DNA of 11,129 nucleotides from Cyclostephanos tholiformis (GCA_036939975.1 JALLPB010001116.1:1-11129), one strand, 5' to 3'; shown: positions 1 to 7,967, counted from the first letter of the stretch. Notes: a model not told the origin generated them from the sequence alone. Translations and numbers: made by a program.

Positions 1-1
1 A

Positions 2-1049
2 TATGAGAAAGATATGCTTGATCTTAAGAAAGAGCTGATGACCCAGTTTGAATGCGATGACTGTGGAAAGATGGACAAATACATTGGATGCACGATTGAG
101 AAGCTTGAATCAGGAGAGATCAGATTCCTACAGGAGGTGCTGGTGCAAAGTTTCAATGATGAGTTTGATATTGCAGATTTGAAGAAGTCTAATACTCCGG
201 CGGCTCCAGGAACTGTTCTGAAGAAGCCAGTTGAAGGAAATGCACTTCTCACGAGTGAGAATCAGATGCTGCATAGGTCTGGCGTGGGGAAGGCAATGCA
301 CATGATGCAGTATTCATGGCCAAACATCTATTAGGCTGTGAGGGATTTAGCAAGGCAGGCACATGGGTGCAGCAACAATAGTGCATTGGGATGCTATGTC
401 TTGGATGATGAAGTATGTATATGACACCAAAGAAAGAGGTCTTACTCTAAACCCAACGCGAAAATGGGATGGGAGCAGAAGTCATGAATTCATCATAAGT
501 GGTAGAAGTGATTCCGACTATGCAAAGGACACACAGACACGAAAGAGTATATCCGTATATGTGGTATATCTGGAAGGGGCTCCGGTCATGTTTAAGAGTT
601 CGACGCAGAAATCAGTGGCGCTATCAGTTTGCAAAGCTGAACAAACGTCAGGTGTACTGTGTGCGCAAGACATGCTATACACCAAAAATGTGCTTGAATC
701 GATGGGCTTGAAGGTAAGATTGCCCATGGTTCTTGAGATGGATAACAAAGGAGCAGTGGACCTAGCGAACAACTGGAGTGTTGGAGGCAGGACCAGGCAT
801 GTGGACGTCAGGCAATGTTTTTTAAGAGAGCTAAAAGAGTCCAAAATCATGGATATCCGTTGGATTAAGGGCACTGAGAATGAAGCAGATGTCTTCACTA
901 AAAACCTTGATGGTCCAGCCTTTGTCAAATGCATTAAGAAGCTTGTTGGGCATGATGTGTACATGAAAATCTCGTCTACTTCTGCGCAAGGAGGGTGTCA
1001 GGAGGTAGCTGATGGTACTCAGCACAGTGACAAGATTTTAAATAGTTGA
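2..1049 (+). pseudogene. Ty1/copia pol 3' end: reverse transcriptase tail and RNase H (broken)
   Basis: This is the C-terminal part of a copia-type polyprotein, which copies element RNA into DNA and degrades the RNA strand. The frame is open from base 2, so the rest of pol lies left of the window. Residues with the pattern KYIGCTIEK and LHRSGVGK match the end of the copia reverse transcriptase. The RNase H part follows with its acidic residues visible: the second D of SDSDYA (codon at 516), KAEQ, the D of EMDNKGA (codon at 741), then TRHVDV and NEADVFTK. An in-frame TAG (332-334) interrupts the conserved stretch between PNIY and AVRDLARQ. Near 360 the homology moves from frame 2 to frame 3, where it runs to the TGA at 1047. 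One nonsense codon plus one frameshift means it cannot make a full protein. Integrase and the catalytic YxDD of reverse transcriptase are not in the window. The family is certain enough; the subfamily (diatom CoDi-like) is a guess. Confidence 0.88.
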
Positions 1050-1270
1050 GAGGTTTTCAGAATGAAAACCTTGTGGGCTTGGCTCACCTTTTTTATTAAA
1101 CAAGATCAATTAGTTCCAAATCAGTCTTTAGTTGTCAATCCTTGGTCTATCCCAATCCAAAGCAAAGAGGCTTCTGGCATACTTTAAAGTATTAGGCTGC
1201 AGCAGTTACTTTAGGAAGCTTTAAAAGCAACGGAGTTGGAAGACAAGAGGGATTTAAAAAAAAATCAAGC
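996..1270 (+). repeat. Candidate copia LTR and leader between pol end and gag start
   Basis: A purine run AAGGAGGG (988-995) resembles a polypurine tract and is followed directly by TG at 996, the usual first bases of an LTR. If so, the LTR begins inside the last codons of pol, as in many copia elements. The stretch then has no coding capacity, a hairpin at 1051-1071, and a perfect 14-bp palindrome ATACTTTAAAGTAT at 1179-1192. It leads to the gag ATG at 1271. I could not place the 3' LTR end (CA) or a tRNA primer-binding site, so the boundaries are tentative. Confidence 0.4.
1051..1071 (+). repeat. Hairpin just after the pol stop
   Basis: AGGTTTTC and GAAAACCT form a perfect 8-bp stem around a 5-base loop AGAAT. 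It starts two bases after the pol stop codon, inside the putative LTR. It could be an RNA structure near the retrotransposon's poly(A) region or chance. Confidence 0.5.
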
Positions 1271-3006
1271 ATGGTTGCAACTCGAACGGGCGCCGGGACT
1301 TCAACGGCAGCTGTGGAAGTCGTGGCAACAACAAATACCAAAGCGCCAGTCTTCAGTGGAAAGCATGGCAATGATTGGACAATCTGGGAGATGAAGATGA
1401 CTGCTCACCTTATGGATAAGGGATTAGACGTGTGTCTTGAGCAAGAATTCGATGTCAAACTTCCGGCAAAAGAGATTGGTCCATTCGTTAATGATGAGAA
1501 AGAAGCTGTGGAGCAGAACAAGAAGGCGATGGGCCAGTTCATTCAAGCTTTTTCAAGCATCAGTCTTTTGAACAAGGTAAATCTTGAGAGAAAGGCAGAC
1601 AAGAATTTTCCCAGTGGAAAAGCATGGAAGCTTTGGAAAGAGATGAAGGAGGAGTACAATCCTGATGATTCCATTGCAGAAGCGGAGCTTGAGCTTGCGC
1701 TGAGCAAGTTGAAGTTGACCTAAAGAAGAACCCCATAAAGATCATTGAAGAAATTGCATCTTTTGGCATTCCCATGAGTGACATGAAGAAAGTTGCACAA
1801 CTCATTTGTCTCAGAGGAAGCAAGTATGGCACAATCATTTCTGTGGCGCAGATGTGCAAGCAAAGTGAGGGAAAGCCATGCACGTCCAAGCATCTTGTGG
1901 ACAAGATGTGGAAACAATGGCAAATCAAGGGAGGGAAGGAAGAAGGGGAAGAGAATTCCAAAGAAGAAGAGACATCACTTGCTAAGTCGGATGACAAGAA
2001 GAAGAAAGGCAATGACAAGAAGGGTGAAAAGGATGGAAAGAAGAAAGAGAGGCGTACATGCAACCATTGTCAGAAGAAAGGTCACATCAAGAAGGATTGC
2101 TGGGAGAAGCATCCAGATAAGATGCCAGAGATCAAGAAGAAGAAGGATGCAAAAGATGCGAAATCCGAAGGATGCAAAAGATGCAAAATCCGAAAAGGCA
2201 GGAGCATTGGTCAAGGAAGATGAACATCTTCTATCTTTAATTGACATCAAGGCAAATGATGATGTAGAATACGAGTTCTACAATGACACAGAGAAAGGAC
2301 AAGTCACAATTGAGTTTGGGCTCGTAGAAGATGATTTTGATGATGACAAGTCAGATGGGAGTAAGATTGTACCAACCATTCAAGGACTGAATTCGCCAAA
2401 CATTTGGATTGGTGACACAGGTGCCACAAAGTATTCCACTAGTTCAAGCAGGGTGGAATTAATTCAAGGCCATTGTTGAGCAGGACCAGGGGAATCTATG
2501 GTCAGGCAGGTAAGCCTGCAATGGAGGTAGATATTCTGGGGGTCTACTGCGACAAAACAGGTGCAGAACAGTTTGCAGTGAAGCTGTGCTGTGTTGATGT
2601 AATCCCAGAAAGTCACTATAATCTCATGAGCATTACTCGGCTGATAGAGGAAGGTCACAAAATGACTGCGAACAGTAAAGATGGGATCACACTTGAAAAG
2701 AACGGTCATGTTCTCAAGTTTGATATGAGAATTGAGACACCAAAAGGAGTCTTGTGGTGTGCACATATCAAGAGAAATAATGTTGATAGTGAATTGGCTG
2801 CGGGACTGAGCGATGAGAAATTGAGTTTGGAAATTTTCCGAAAAGATGCAAAAGCATTGGACCCTATTCTTAAGATGCACATTGGCAGAGCGCATGCAAT
2901 TTTGGGTCATGTGAGCGAAGATGCAACATGGAAGATGGCAACAGCATTAAATATGCTAATCACACATGGAGGGCTGCAAGACATCGATGAAACTCTATTG
3001 AGATAG
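1271..3006 (+). pseudogene. Ty1/copia gag-protease-pre-integrase (frameshifted, truncated)
   Basis: This is the 5' half of a copia polyprotein: capsid, nucleocapsid and protease. It starts at ATG 1271 in frame 2. The capsid part has FSGKHGNDWTIWEMKM and SLLNKVNLERK. A frameshift at about 1722, after LALSKLKLT, moves the homology to frame 1 (KKNPIKIIEEIASFGIP). A Lys/Glu-rich stretch leads to a CCHC zinc knuckle, C-x2-C-x4-H-x4-C (2059-2100), which binds RNA. The 25-bp duplication at 2142-2191 returns the frame to 2. The aspartic protease motif WIGDTGAT follows (D codon at 2414). A third shift near 2470 moves to frame 1, giving MEVDILGVYCDKTGAEQF, SHYNLMSITRL and the pre-integrase motif HIGRAHAILGHVSEDAT. 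Homology ends at about 2975 and a TAG closes the frame at 3004. Integrase is missing. Three frame changes make it non-functional. Confidence 0.88.
2142..2191 (+). repeat. 25-bp tandem duplication inside gag
   Basis: Two adjacent 25-bp units, 2142-2166 and 2167-2191, differ at one base (GATGCG versus GATGCA). Because 25 is not a multiple of three, the extra copy shifts the frame by one. The same peptide KDAKSE can be read from the first copy in frame 1 and from the second copy in frame 2, where the downstream protease frame continues. The duplication is therefore the cause of this frameshift. Confidence 0.92.
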
Positions 3007-3351
3007 TATGTATAATTGTGTTTATTAGTTTCACTATCAAGTTGGTGCACAAAATAATGAGATGGGAGCAAGAGGCTCTAATCTCTCCCATGTGCATCCT
3101 GTGAGTGATGTGTCATTGCTGGGTCATAGGGCCTTAGCAACTAATGGATATTATATATGTGAGCCAAATAGTGTGCCGTCGGGCAGGCTAAAATAGCACT
3201 ATTGTGAGAGGCAATGCTCTACGTGGGAATCAGTATTCCCAGTTAGATACAAGGTATCCAAGGTATCTAGCATGGCCTCCAGCATATCTTGATTTTTTAT
3301 TGAAGTGAAATCATCCCCAACTTACTCAATTCTGCCAATCAATGTGCGACT
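3007..3351. other. Non-coding junction between copia and piggyBac remnants
   Basis: No reading frame here resembles integrase or any protein I know. It holds an imperfect hairpin with a perfect 7-bp stem, ATGGGAG (3062-3068) and CTCCCAT (3085-3091), and a short direct repeat of AAGGTATC at about 3251-3268. It may be the 5' untranslated part or terminal region of the transposase element that follows. I could not define a terminal inverted repeat or a TTAA target pair. Confidence 0.5.
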
Positions 3352-5133
3352 GTGCTCAAGCAAGGACCCAGAGAGATTTGGGGAGAGGAGGCTAATGCAA
3401 CCACAACCGTCGCTACTGTTGCCCCGAACAAGCAGAATGAGCCAATCACTGACTTCATTTTCAATGCCCAAAATTGGATGGAAGATATCACCCTCATTCG
3501 GGTGATGGTTTTCAAGGTCGGTGACGACAACAAACCCGCCCCCGAGAACATCCCAACAAACAATGAGCCTCTGTTTAGGTTGGGGGAGGCTCTCCATGAA
3601 GGGCAGGAGTGGGGACCACTCTTGGGGGAGCAATGTACAATGGCCCATTGTTTGCAGATGAGTGGACTCCCCAGCAGAAGACATTCATTAGATCTTCCTC
3701 CACTTCTTCCCCCTCACATTCTTCATGGACATGATCATCAAGGCAATGAGCCATGCACTCGTTGGGGTTGAAAGTGCACGGATGACAATCATGGAGATGC
3801 TTTGGATCATTGGGATGTGGATGTTGATGTCATGTTATATGAAGTCCTCGGGTTAATTTTGGTGACCCGTGCCATGGGCGGACAACGACGAGGATGAGAA
3901 AAATGACACCCCATCATTTACTTTCAACTGATACATGTCACAGCAGCGGTTTGTCGCAATCACGTGGGCTTTGCAGTTCACCTCGTCAAACCCGCCGACA
4001 TTGGAATGAGCACATGGCAAAGATCTTTATCATGACATGGGTTCTTTTCCTGGACGAGTCAACATCCATCTGGCATAATCAATGGACTTGTCATGGGTGG
4101 TTGTTTTGCCCTCACAAACCCTACCCCTTCAAGAACGAATACCACATCACGGTATTTTGTTATCGATGGAGTTGGTGGAGTGGATGATCACCTGCAGCAA
4201 ATAAAAGAGAGGTGGAGTGAGCTTGGGCAGATGGCGGGACTGTTGATGCGGATGCTGTCAACATTATTCACAACAGGAAGGTATGTTGTGTTGGATTCAG
4301 GCTTCTGTGCGCTGTGGGCTTTGATTGAACTGAAGAAGGTTGGACTCTTCACATGTTCAGTGATCAAGAAGTGACAATACTGGCCGGCGATGGTGCCGGG
4401 CAATGAGATGATGCAGGCTTTTGATAATGCAAATGTCGGCACTGCCGAGGCAATTTTGGGCATGCTCGATGGTGTGAAGTATTTCTTGTGGGGGATGAAG
4501 ATACAATCGTACATGATGAAGATGATGGCAACAGAGGGTGCATTGATTGTAAATGAGAATTGCAAAGATCAGCGGGAAAGATCCACCGAGGATGGGGTCG
4601 AGTGAGCAGGAACTTTTAGTTCCCGCTGCTGTACGATTGGCACCACAAGTACAGGCATGCCATTGACGACAACAACAATCTGCATCATTCCCTACCATCA
4701 GTGGAAGGGACCATCATGACAACACAATGGGAATTGTGTGCTTTCATTTTTGTTTGCCGCTTCTGAGGTGAACGCATATCTCACCTACCGTTTCTTTTGC
4801 AAGCCCGATATCATCCCCTCGATCCAGGAGTTCCACCACAAGCTTGCATGGCAGCTCATTAAAAACAGATGGATAATGGAGCAGGAGGAGGGCGATCAGC
4901 AGGAAGTGTGTGCGATCCACCAGCTGATGACAGCTCCACCTCATGCAACGAAGTTTGAGCAAGGGAGGTGGATTGGCACAGCGAAGCTTCGGTACCAGAA
5001 CTACTCATGCACCTTCAGGAACTGCAGCAATACCCCCAAACAAGTGAAAACCTATTGCTTTTGCCACCCAGGCAAATGGATATGCCAATACTGCCATGCT
5101 GTGCATCTCATATGGGAGTTGAAATGGGAGTAG
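3352..5133 (+). pseudogene. piggyBac-like (DDE_Tnp_1_7) transposase pseudogene
   Basis: The piggyBac family cuts and pastes DNA at TTAA using three aspartates. The product is readable only by moving between frames: frame 1 to about 3630, frame 3 to about 3690 (GPLFADEWTPQQKTFI), frame 2 to about 4000 (FFMDMIIKAMSHALVG, then QQRFVAITWALQFT), frame 3 to about 4145 (MAKIF, FLDES, SIWHNQWTCHGWLFCP), frame 1 to 4605 (YVVLDSGFCALWALIEL), frame 3 to about 4737 (LYDWHHKYRHAID), frame 1 to the TAG at 5131. Candidate catalytic Asp codons are at 4053, 4294 and 4665. In-frame stops lie at 3854, 3863, 3929, 4372 and 4617; those at 3929 and 4372 fit CGA to TGA changes. The C-terminus has SEVNAYLTYRFF, then a Cys-rich putative zinc domain from 5008 (CFC, C-x6-C, C-x2-C, CHAVH). 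The true start is unknown. The call rests on motif order and spacing recalled for this family. Confidence 0.8.
4998..5115 (+). other. Cys-rich zinc-binding tail of the transposase remnant
   Basis: In one uninterrupted frame the segment reads YQNYSC, then C-x4-C, a gap of ten, CFC, C-x6-C, C-x2-C and CHAVHL. This spacing suggests a cross-braced zinc domain, as found at the C-terminus of piggyBac-type transposases, where it is thought to bind terminal DNA. It is the best preserved part of the pseudogene. Confidence 0.6.
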
Positions 5134-5326
5134 AACATTTAGTTCAGTGAACTTAATTTTTAGGGGGTTTGGATCATGTAGCGTTTACCTAGATTTTTCA
5201 GTATGATCTACTAACAATTTACTAAGGCGACCCATATCATTTGAACCATCTCTTCGAGCTCTACACGGAGATATTACTTATCTTGCGAATATGGGATTTT
5301 TTGGTGGAGATACTTGTTTTAGCAAT

Positions 5327-5560
5327 TAAGTGTGTTTGTGATTTTTGTACACTTAAATTAGCGAGATTTAAGTGTATTATTTGTGACAAGTTTAGCGAGA
5401 TTTAAGTGTAAAAACTTCATTAAAAGAGTTTTGGGATCGCTCCAATAAGTGGGTTTGCGATTTTTTTACATTTAAATTAGCAAGATTTAAGTGTATTTGT
5501 GACAAGTTTAGCGAGATTTAAGTGTAAAAAAATCATAAAAAGAGTTTTGGGATCGCTCCA
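5327..5560 (+). repeat. Two tandem units of about 117 bp with palindromic core
   Basis: Unit A (5327-5445, 119 bp) and unit B (5446-5560, 115 bp) share the order TAAGTG, GGTTTG or TGTTTG, GATTTTT, TTTAAATTAGC, GATTTAAGTGTA, TTTGTGACAAGTTTAGCGAG, GATTTAAGTGTAA, and the common end AGAGTTTTGGGATCGCTCCA. Differences are a few substitutions and small indels. Inside each unit GATTTAAGTGTA occurs twice in direct orientation and once, as a mirror arm, inverted. The end motif GGGATCGCTCC is identical in both. Confidence 0.9.
5348..5376 (+). repeat. Perfect 11-bp stem in the first tandem unit
   Basis: TACACTTAAAT (5348-5358) and ATTTAAGTGTA (5366-5376) are exact reverse complements around the 7-base loop TAGCGAG. 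Unit B has the corresponding structure with an arm change (ACATTTAAAT) that weakens pairing to mostly the inner bases. Confidence 0.85.
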
Positions 5561-5628
5561 TTTTCATACTACTTAATCTAGTATTTGTGGTGCCGTGGGA
5601 ACCAACAGTATTACTTAGGAATTTGTTC

Positions 5629-6130
5629 ACACGTGGTGGTCACCCTGCTTCTTGCCTTTGAGTTTCGTAGTCATTCACACACAGAAAAGAGGACTAAAAC
5701 GGGTTCATAACAAAATAACTAAAAATCCGAAACACGAACGATCCCCCAGACAAGACGAGTCAAAGTAGTGTGTTGGGATGATTGAAGGTGGCCACTCTAT
5801 GATTTTAGAATTTTTTGACACGTGGTCTCACCATGCGTGTCATTCACACAAATGACAAGAGGACCAACGAGTTCGTAACAAATATTACCAAGTAACAAAC
5901 CGAAACACGAACGATCCCCGATCACCCGGACAAGACGAGTCGAATTATGTTGGGTTGGATTGAGATGGCCACTCTACGATTAATCTCATTTTATCCCCTA
6001 AAAGGAATTCGTGGATAAATGGTCATCCAGATACTCGTCTTTGAAGTTTCTCAGTCATTCACAGATGATAAAAGGACCAACGGGTTTGGAACAATAAGTA
6101 AAAAAATGCTGATCCGTGAACGGTCAGACG
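5629..6130 (+). repeat. Three diverged tandem copies of a unit of about 190 bp
   Basis: Copy 1 starts at ACACGTGG (5629), copy 2 at ACACGTGG (5818), copy 3 at about 6010. Shared blocks in order are GTCATTCACA (5670, 5839, 6054), an AGAGGAC or AAAGGAC block, a run reading CCGAAACACGAACGATCCCC (copies 1 and 2), GACAAGACGAGTC and GGCCACTCTA. The third copy is shorter and more diverged (CCGTGAACGGTC in place of the CGAACGATCC block). Copies 1 and 3 have a CTTTGA-AGTTTC insert that copy 2 lacks, so copy number changed more than once. No coding content is seen. Confidence 0.8.
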
Positions 6131-6396
6131 TCAAACAACTCTGTGCGTGTCGTCTCCTATCTCCGCAACCACGAGAACCAAGCAAGAAGTGCGTTACGAT
6201 ACTACTACCTATACCCGTTTTCCCACCACCTCTGAGCCCGTTCGCAATTCCTGATCGTGAAAGAACTTGGGCACAACAGTTTCATCAACATCTCTCGTCA
6301 TCATAATTATTATATTATATGCCATAAAAAAAGTTCCTCTCCTCGTCCGAGAGTCCACTTCATAATCTCGCCTTCCATCTCATATACATATTGATC

Positions 6397-7140
6397 ATGG
6401 CGGCCGTCATCATCGAACCCCAGCAACCGCAACGCGAACGTGGATCGTTGAGGCGCTCTTGCGGCCTCATGATGTCGGACGAATTCTGGACACTTCCGCT
6501 GGACGATATAATTACGGAGGATGCGATCCCGACGACGACGACGACGACGACGACGGACGACGACGACGACGAGCCCCTATACGTGGAACTCAAGGGACGC
6601 GACCACCGCGCCGACGCTGCCCCCGTCGATCGGCGACGTACGCGGGCGGCGGAGGCCGTCTCCGCCCCGCCCCGTCTGTCGTGGCTGCTTAGCTTCGCCA
6701 TGCCAAGGACGTCTAATTTGGACCTCCTCCGTCGCTCGTACGTTAATGACGACGACGACGACGACGACGCCTCCCTCCCCGGCATGACGTCCGGCTCGGA
6801 CGACTCGTCGTCGTCGGACTCCGAGACTGGCGAGGACGACCTCTCCCTCTCCTCCTCCTCCTCCTCCTCCCCCTCCATCGGCAAGTCCAGGGGGGTGACT
6901 TTCGCCCCATCGGTGCTGGTTCGGCCCATACCGCACTCGGAAACGCTATCCCCATCCCAGCGACGGCGGATGTACTCGTCGTCACTCGAGGTCAGGCAGA
7001 ACAAGAGCCGTAACAAGAGGGAGTACAGGTACGACGGCTGCGATTGGCGGAATGCCACCGAGGAGTGGGAGATGAGCGTGGACATGGTCACGGGTGAGCT
7101 CGTGCATCCTGTTCACGGGTACGGGATGGTGGGCTACTAA
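6397..7140 (+). CDS. Acidic Ser/Asp-rich hypothetical protein with conserved C-terminus
   Basis: I do not know a function for this 247-residue protein. The ATG at 6397 is the first in frame and gives MAAVIIEP; the start is plausible but not proven. The N-terminal two thirds is low complexity: eight Thr then five Asp (residues 46-58), seven Asp (118-124) and Ser-rich runs around 130-160. The last 85 residues look ordered: SRGVTFAPSVLVRPIPH (from about 164), then SRNKREYRYDGCDWRN and EEWEM (about 203-226), then ELVHPVHGYG near the end. The pattern of a VxF segment, a spaced arginine, and a [FY]x(3)G-x-DW motif recalls a group of uncharacterised diatom proteins, from memory. RGVTF (165-169) fits the RVxF docking motif for protein phosphatase 1, which is only a hint. 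There is no signal peptide or membrane segment. It is flanked upstream by repeats and downstream by 888 bp of non-coding sequence. Confidence 0.75.
   Translation: MAAVIIEPQQPQRERGSLRRSCGLMMSDEFWTLPLDDIITEDAIPTTTTTTTTDDDDDEPLYVELKGRDHRADAAPVDRRRTRAAEAVSAPPRLSWLLSFAMPRTSNLDLLRRSYVNDDDDDDDASLPGMTSGSDDSSSSDSETGEDDLSLSSSSSSSPSIGKSRGVTFAPSVLVRPIPHSETLSPSQRRRMYSSSLEVRQNKSRNKREYRYDGCDWRNATEEWEMSVDMVTGELVHPVHGYGMVGY
6531..6570 (+). repeat. GAC triplet microsatellite with phase change
   Basis: A (GAC)n tract is interrupted by one extra G at 6556. In the gene's frame the first part (6532-6555) reads as eight ACG Thr codons and the second (6556-6570) as five GAC Asp codons. More GAC and TCC/TCG tracts follow at 6748-6768 and 6848-6870. 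Confidence 0.9.
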
Positions 7141-7635
7141 AAAAGGGAGAGAGAGATGGAGAGTGGACGGGAAAGAGGCGAGAATACTACTATATACACA
7201 TACGATATAGAATTTTGTGACAATATTATAACGCCGCGCGATAGCTTTAACACCCATTGTTCTAGTCCGATCATGATTTAAATGAAACATACCATGAGTA
7301 CATTTTTTGGCAGGGCCAGGATGTCTCGCGGTGGCTGTTGATTAGTCGCCACGGCAAGCTCGAAACTTACAATGATTACTACGAGGGCACTCCCTCTTCC
7401 AGCCCACATTCAGGGCCAGTTCATGTATTTTTCTCTCTTACCCCGTTTCATGGCAAGAAAACATGAATACGTTAGAACGTGGAGTGTGTGGGAGACAGGG
7501 AGGGCCGCGATGTGATGGCATGACCGTGAATGGCCCTTGTTTTTTTTTTACTTTGTCCCCCTAGGTACCTGCCCATAGCACTACCTCACACCGATTTTCA
7601 ACAAAAACATTACTATGTATTTATGTACAGGGTTT

Positions 7636-7653
7636 AGTCAAAATATTTTGACT
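7636..7653 (+). repeat. Perfect 18-bp palindrome
   Basis: AGTCAAAAT and ATTTTGACT abut with no spacer, giving an 18-bp perfect palindrome. The upstream flank is TACAGGGTTT, which superficially resembles DNA-transposon ends, but no partner end was found. Confidence 0.8.
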
Positions 7654-7690
7654 CCGTAATAAATGTCCAAAAGTGGATACATCCTAGTTG

Positions 7691-7723
7691 CTACGTGACT
7701 AGGAAAGGACTCCAGTCACGTAG
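7691..7723 (+). repeat. Hairpin with 10-bp perfect stem
   Basis: CTACGTGACT (7691-7700) and AGTCACGTAG (7714-7723) are exact reverse complements. The inner bases AGGA and TCC extend the stem to about 13 pairs with one bulge. Each arm contains ACGTGA/TCACGT, a CACGTG-like core. Confidence 0.8.
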
Positions 7724-7749
7724 AGAGCTTGCGAAAAAAATTCGAAGTC

Positions 7750-7811
7750 CAAAAAAGAGTGGTTGGTTTTCTAGTAGGCACAAAAAAGAGTGGCTGGTTT
7801 TCTAGTAGGCA
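7750..7811 (+). repeat. 31-bp tandem duplication
   Basis: Units 7750-7780 and 7781-7811 are 31 bp each and differ at one base (GGTTGG versus GGCTGG). Each begins with CAAAAAAGAG and ends with CTAGTAGGCA. The near identity suggests a recent slippage event. Confidence 0.9.
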
Positions 7812-7868
7812 TTTACTTAGTACCAAGGTTGCGACGAAGGAAATGAAGACTAATTTATAATTATTTAT

Positions 7869-7900
7869 GAGGACCCCCCTCCACCCTCCATTGGGTCCTC
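7869..7900 (+). repeat. Hairpin with 8-bp GC-rich stem
   Basis: GAGGACCC (7869-7876) and GGGTCCTC (7893-7900) are exact reverse complements around a 16-base C-rich loop. Confidence 0.7.
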
Positions 7901-7967
7901 GCCCTTTCCCAGGCCTGTGAAAAAACGCACAAAGAAAACTGAAGTCATACTGATGACGATGAATATG

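Larger units (their letters stand above)
2..3006 (+). mobile_element. Two partial copia retrotransposon pieces, head to tail
   Basis: The order is pol C-terminus (to 1049), a spacer of about 220 bp, then gag-protease-pre-integrase (from 1271), all on the plus strand. A single intact copia element has gag first and RNase H last, so this is not one simple copy. Two tandem elements sharing a middle LTR, or an integrated one-LTR circle, would give this order. Both halves carry stops and frameshifts, so the whole is relic DNA. Recognisable copia coding stops at about 2975, inside the pre-integrase region. Integrase and most of reverse transcriptase are absent to the right. Confidence 0.75.
5134..6396. 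other. AT-rich non-coding region rich in tandem repeats
   Basis: I see no credible gene here. An open frame at 6019-6306 has no recognisable motif and runs over one of the repeat copies, so it is treated as chance. The region holds two separate tandem-repeat families (listed apart). Near the right end, bases 6307-6330 are AT-rich with TATTATATTATAT, which may act as core promoter sequence for the gene at 6397. Confidence 0.6.

Noticed and set aside
518..964. Open frame on the minus strand opposite RNase H
   Set aside because: It is antisense to well-recognised copia coding and has no motif of its own.
5327..5560. CRISPR-like repeat array
   Set aside because: There are only two long units with no unique spacers of constant size, in a eukaryotic setting.
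6019..6306. Plus-strand open frame of 95 codons
   Set aside because: It overlaps the third tandem repeat copy and its translation shows no domain or conserved pattern.
6360..7091. Minus-strand frame of 243 codons opposite the acidic protein
   Set aside because: It is produced by triplet repeats (Ser, Val, Glu runs) that stay open in several frames; the plus frame has an ordered C-terminus and a sensible start.
7626..7653. Mariner-like end (TACAGGG with AGTCAAAAT)
   Set aside because: Only a short resemblance; no matching inverted end or TA duplication was found.
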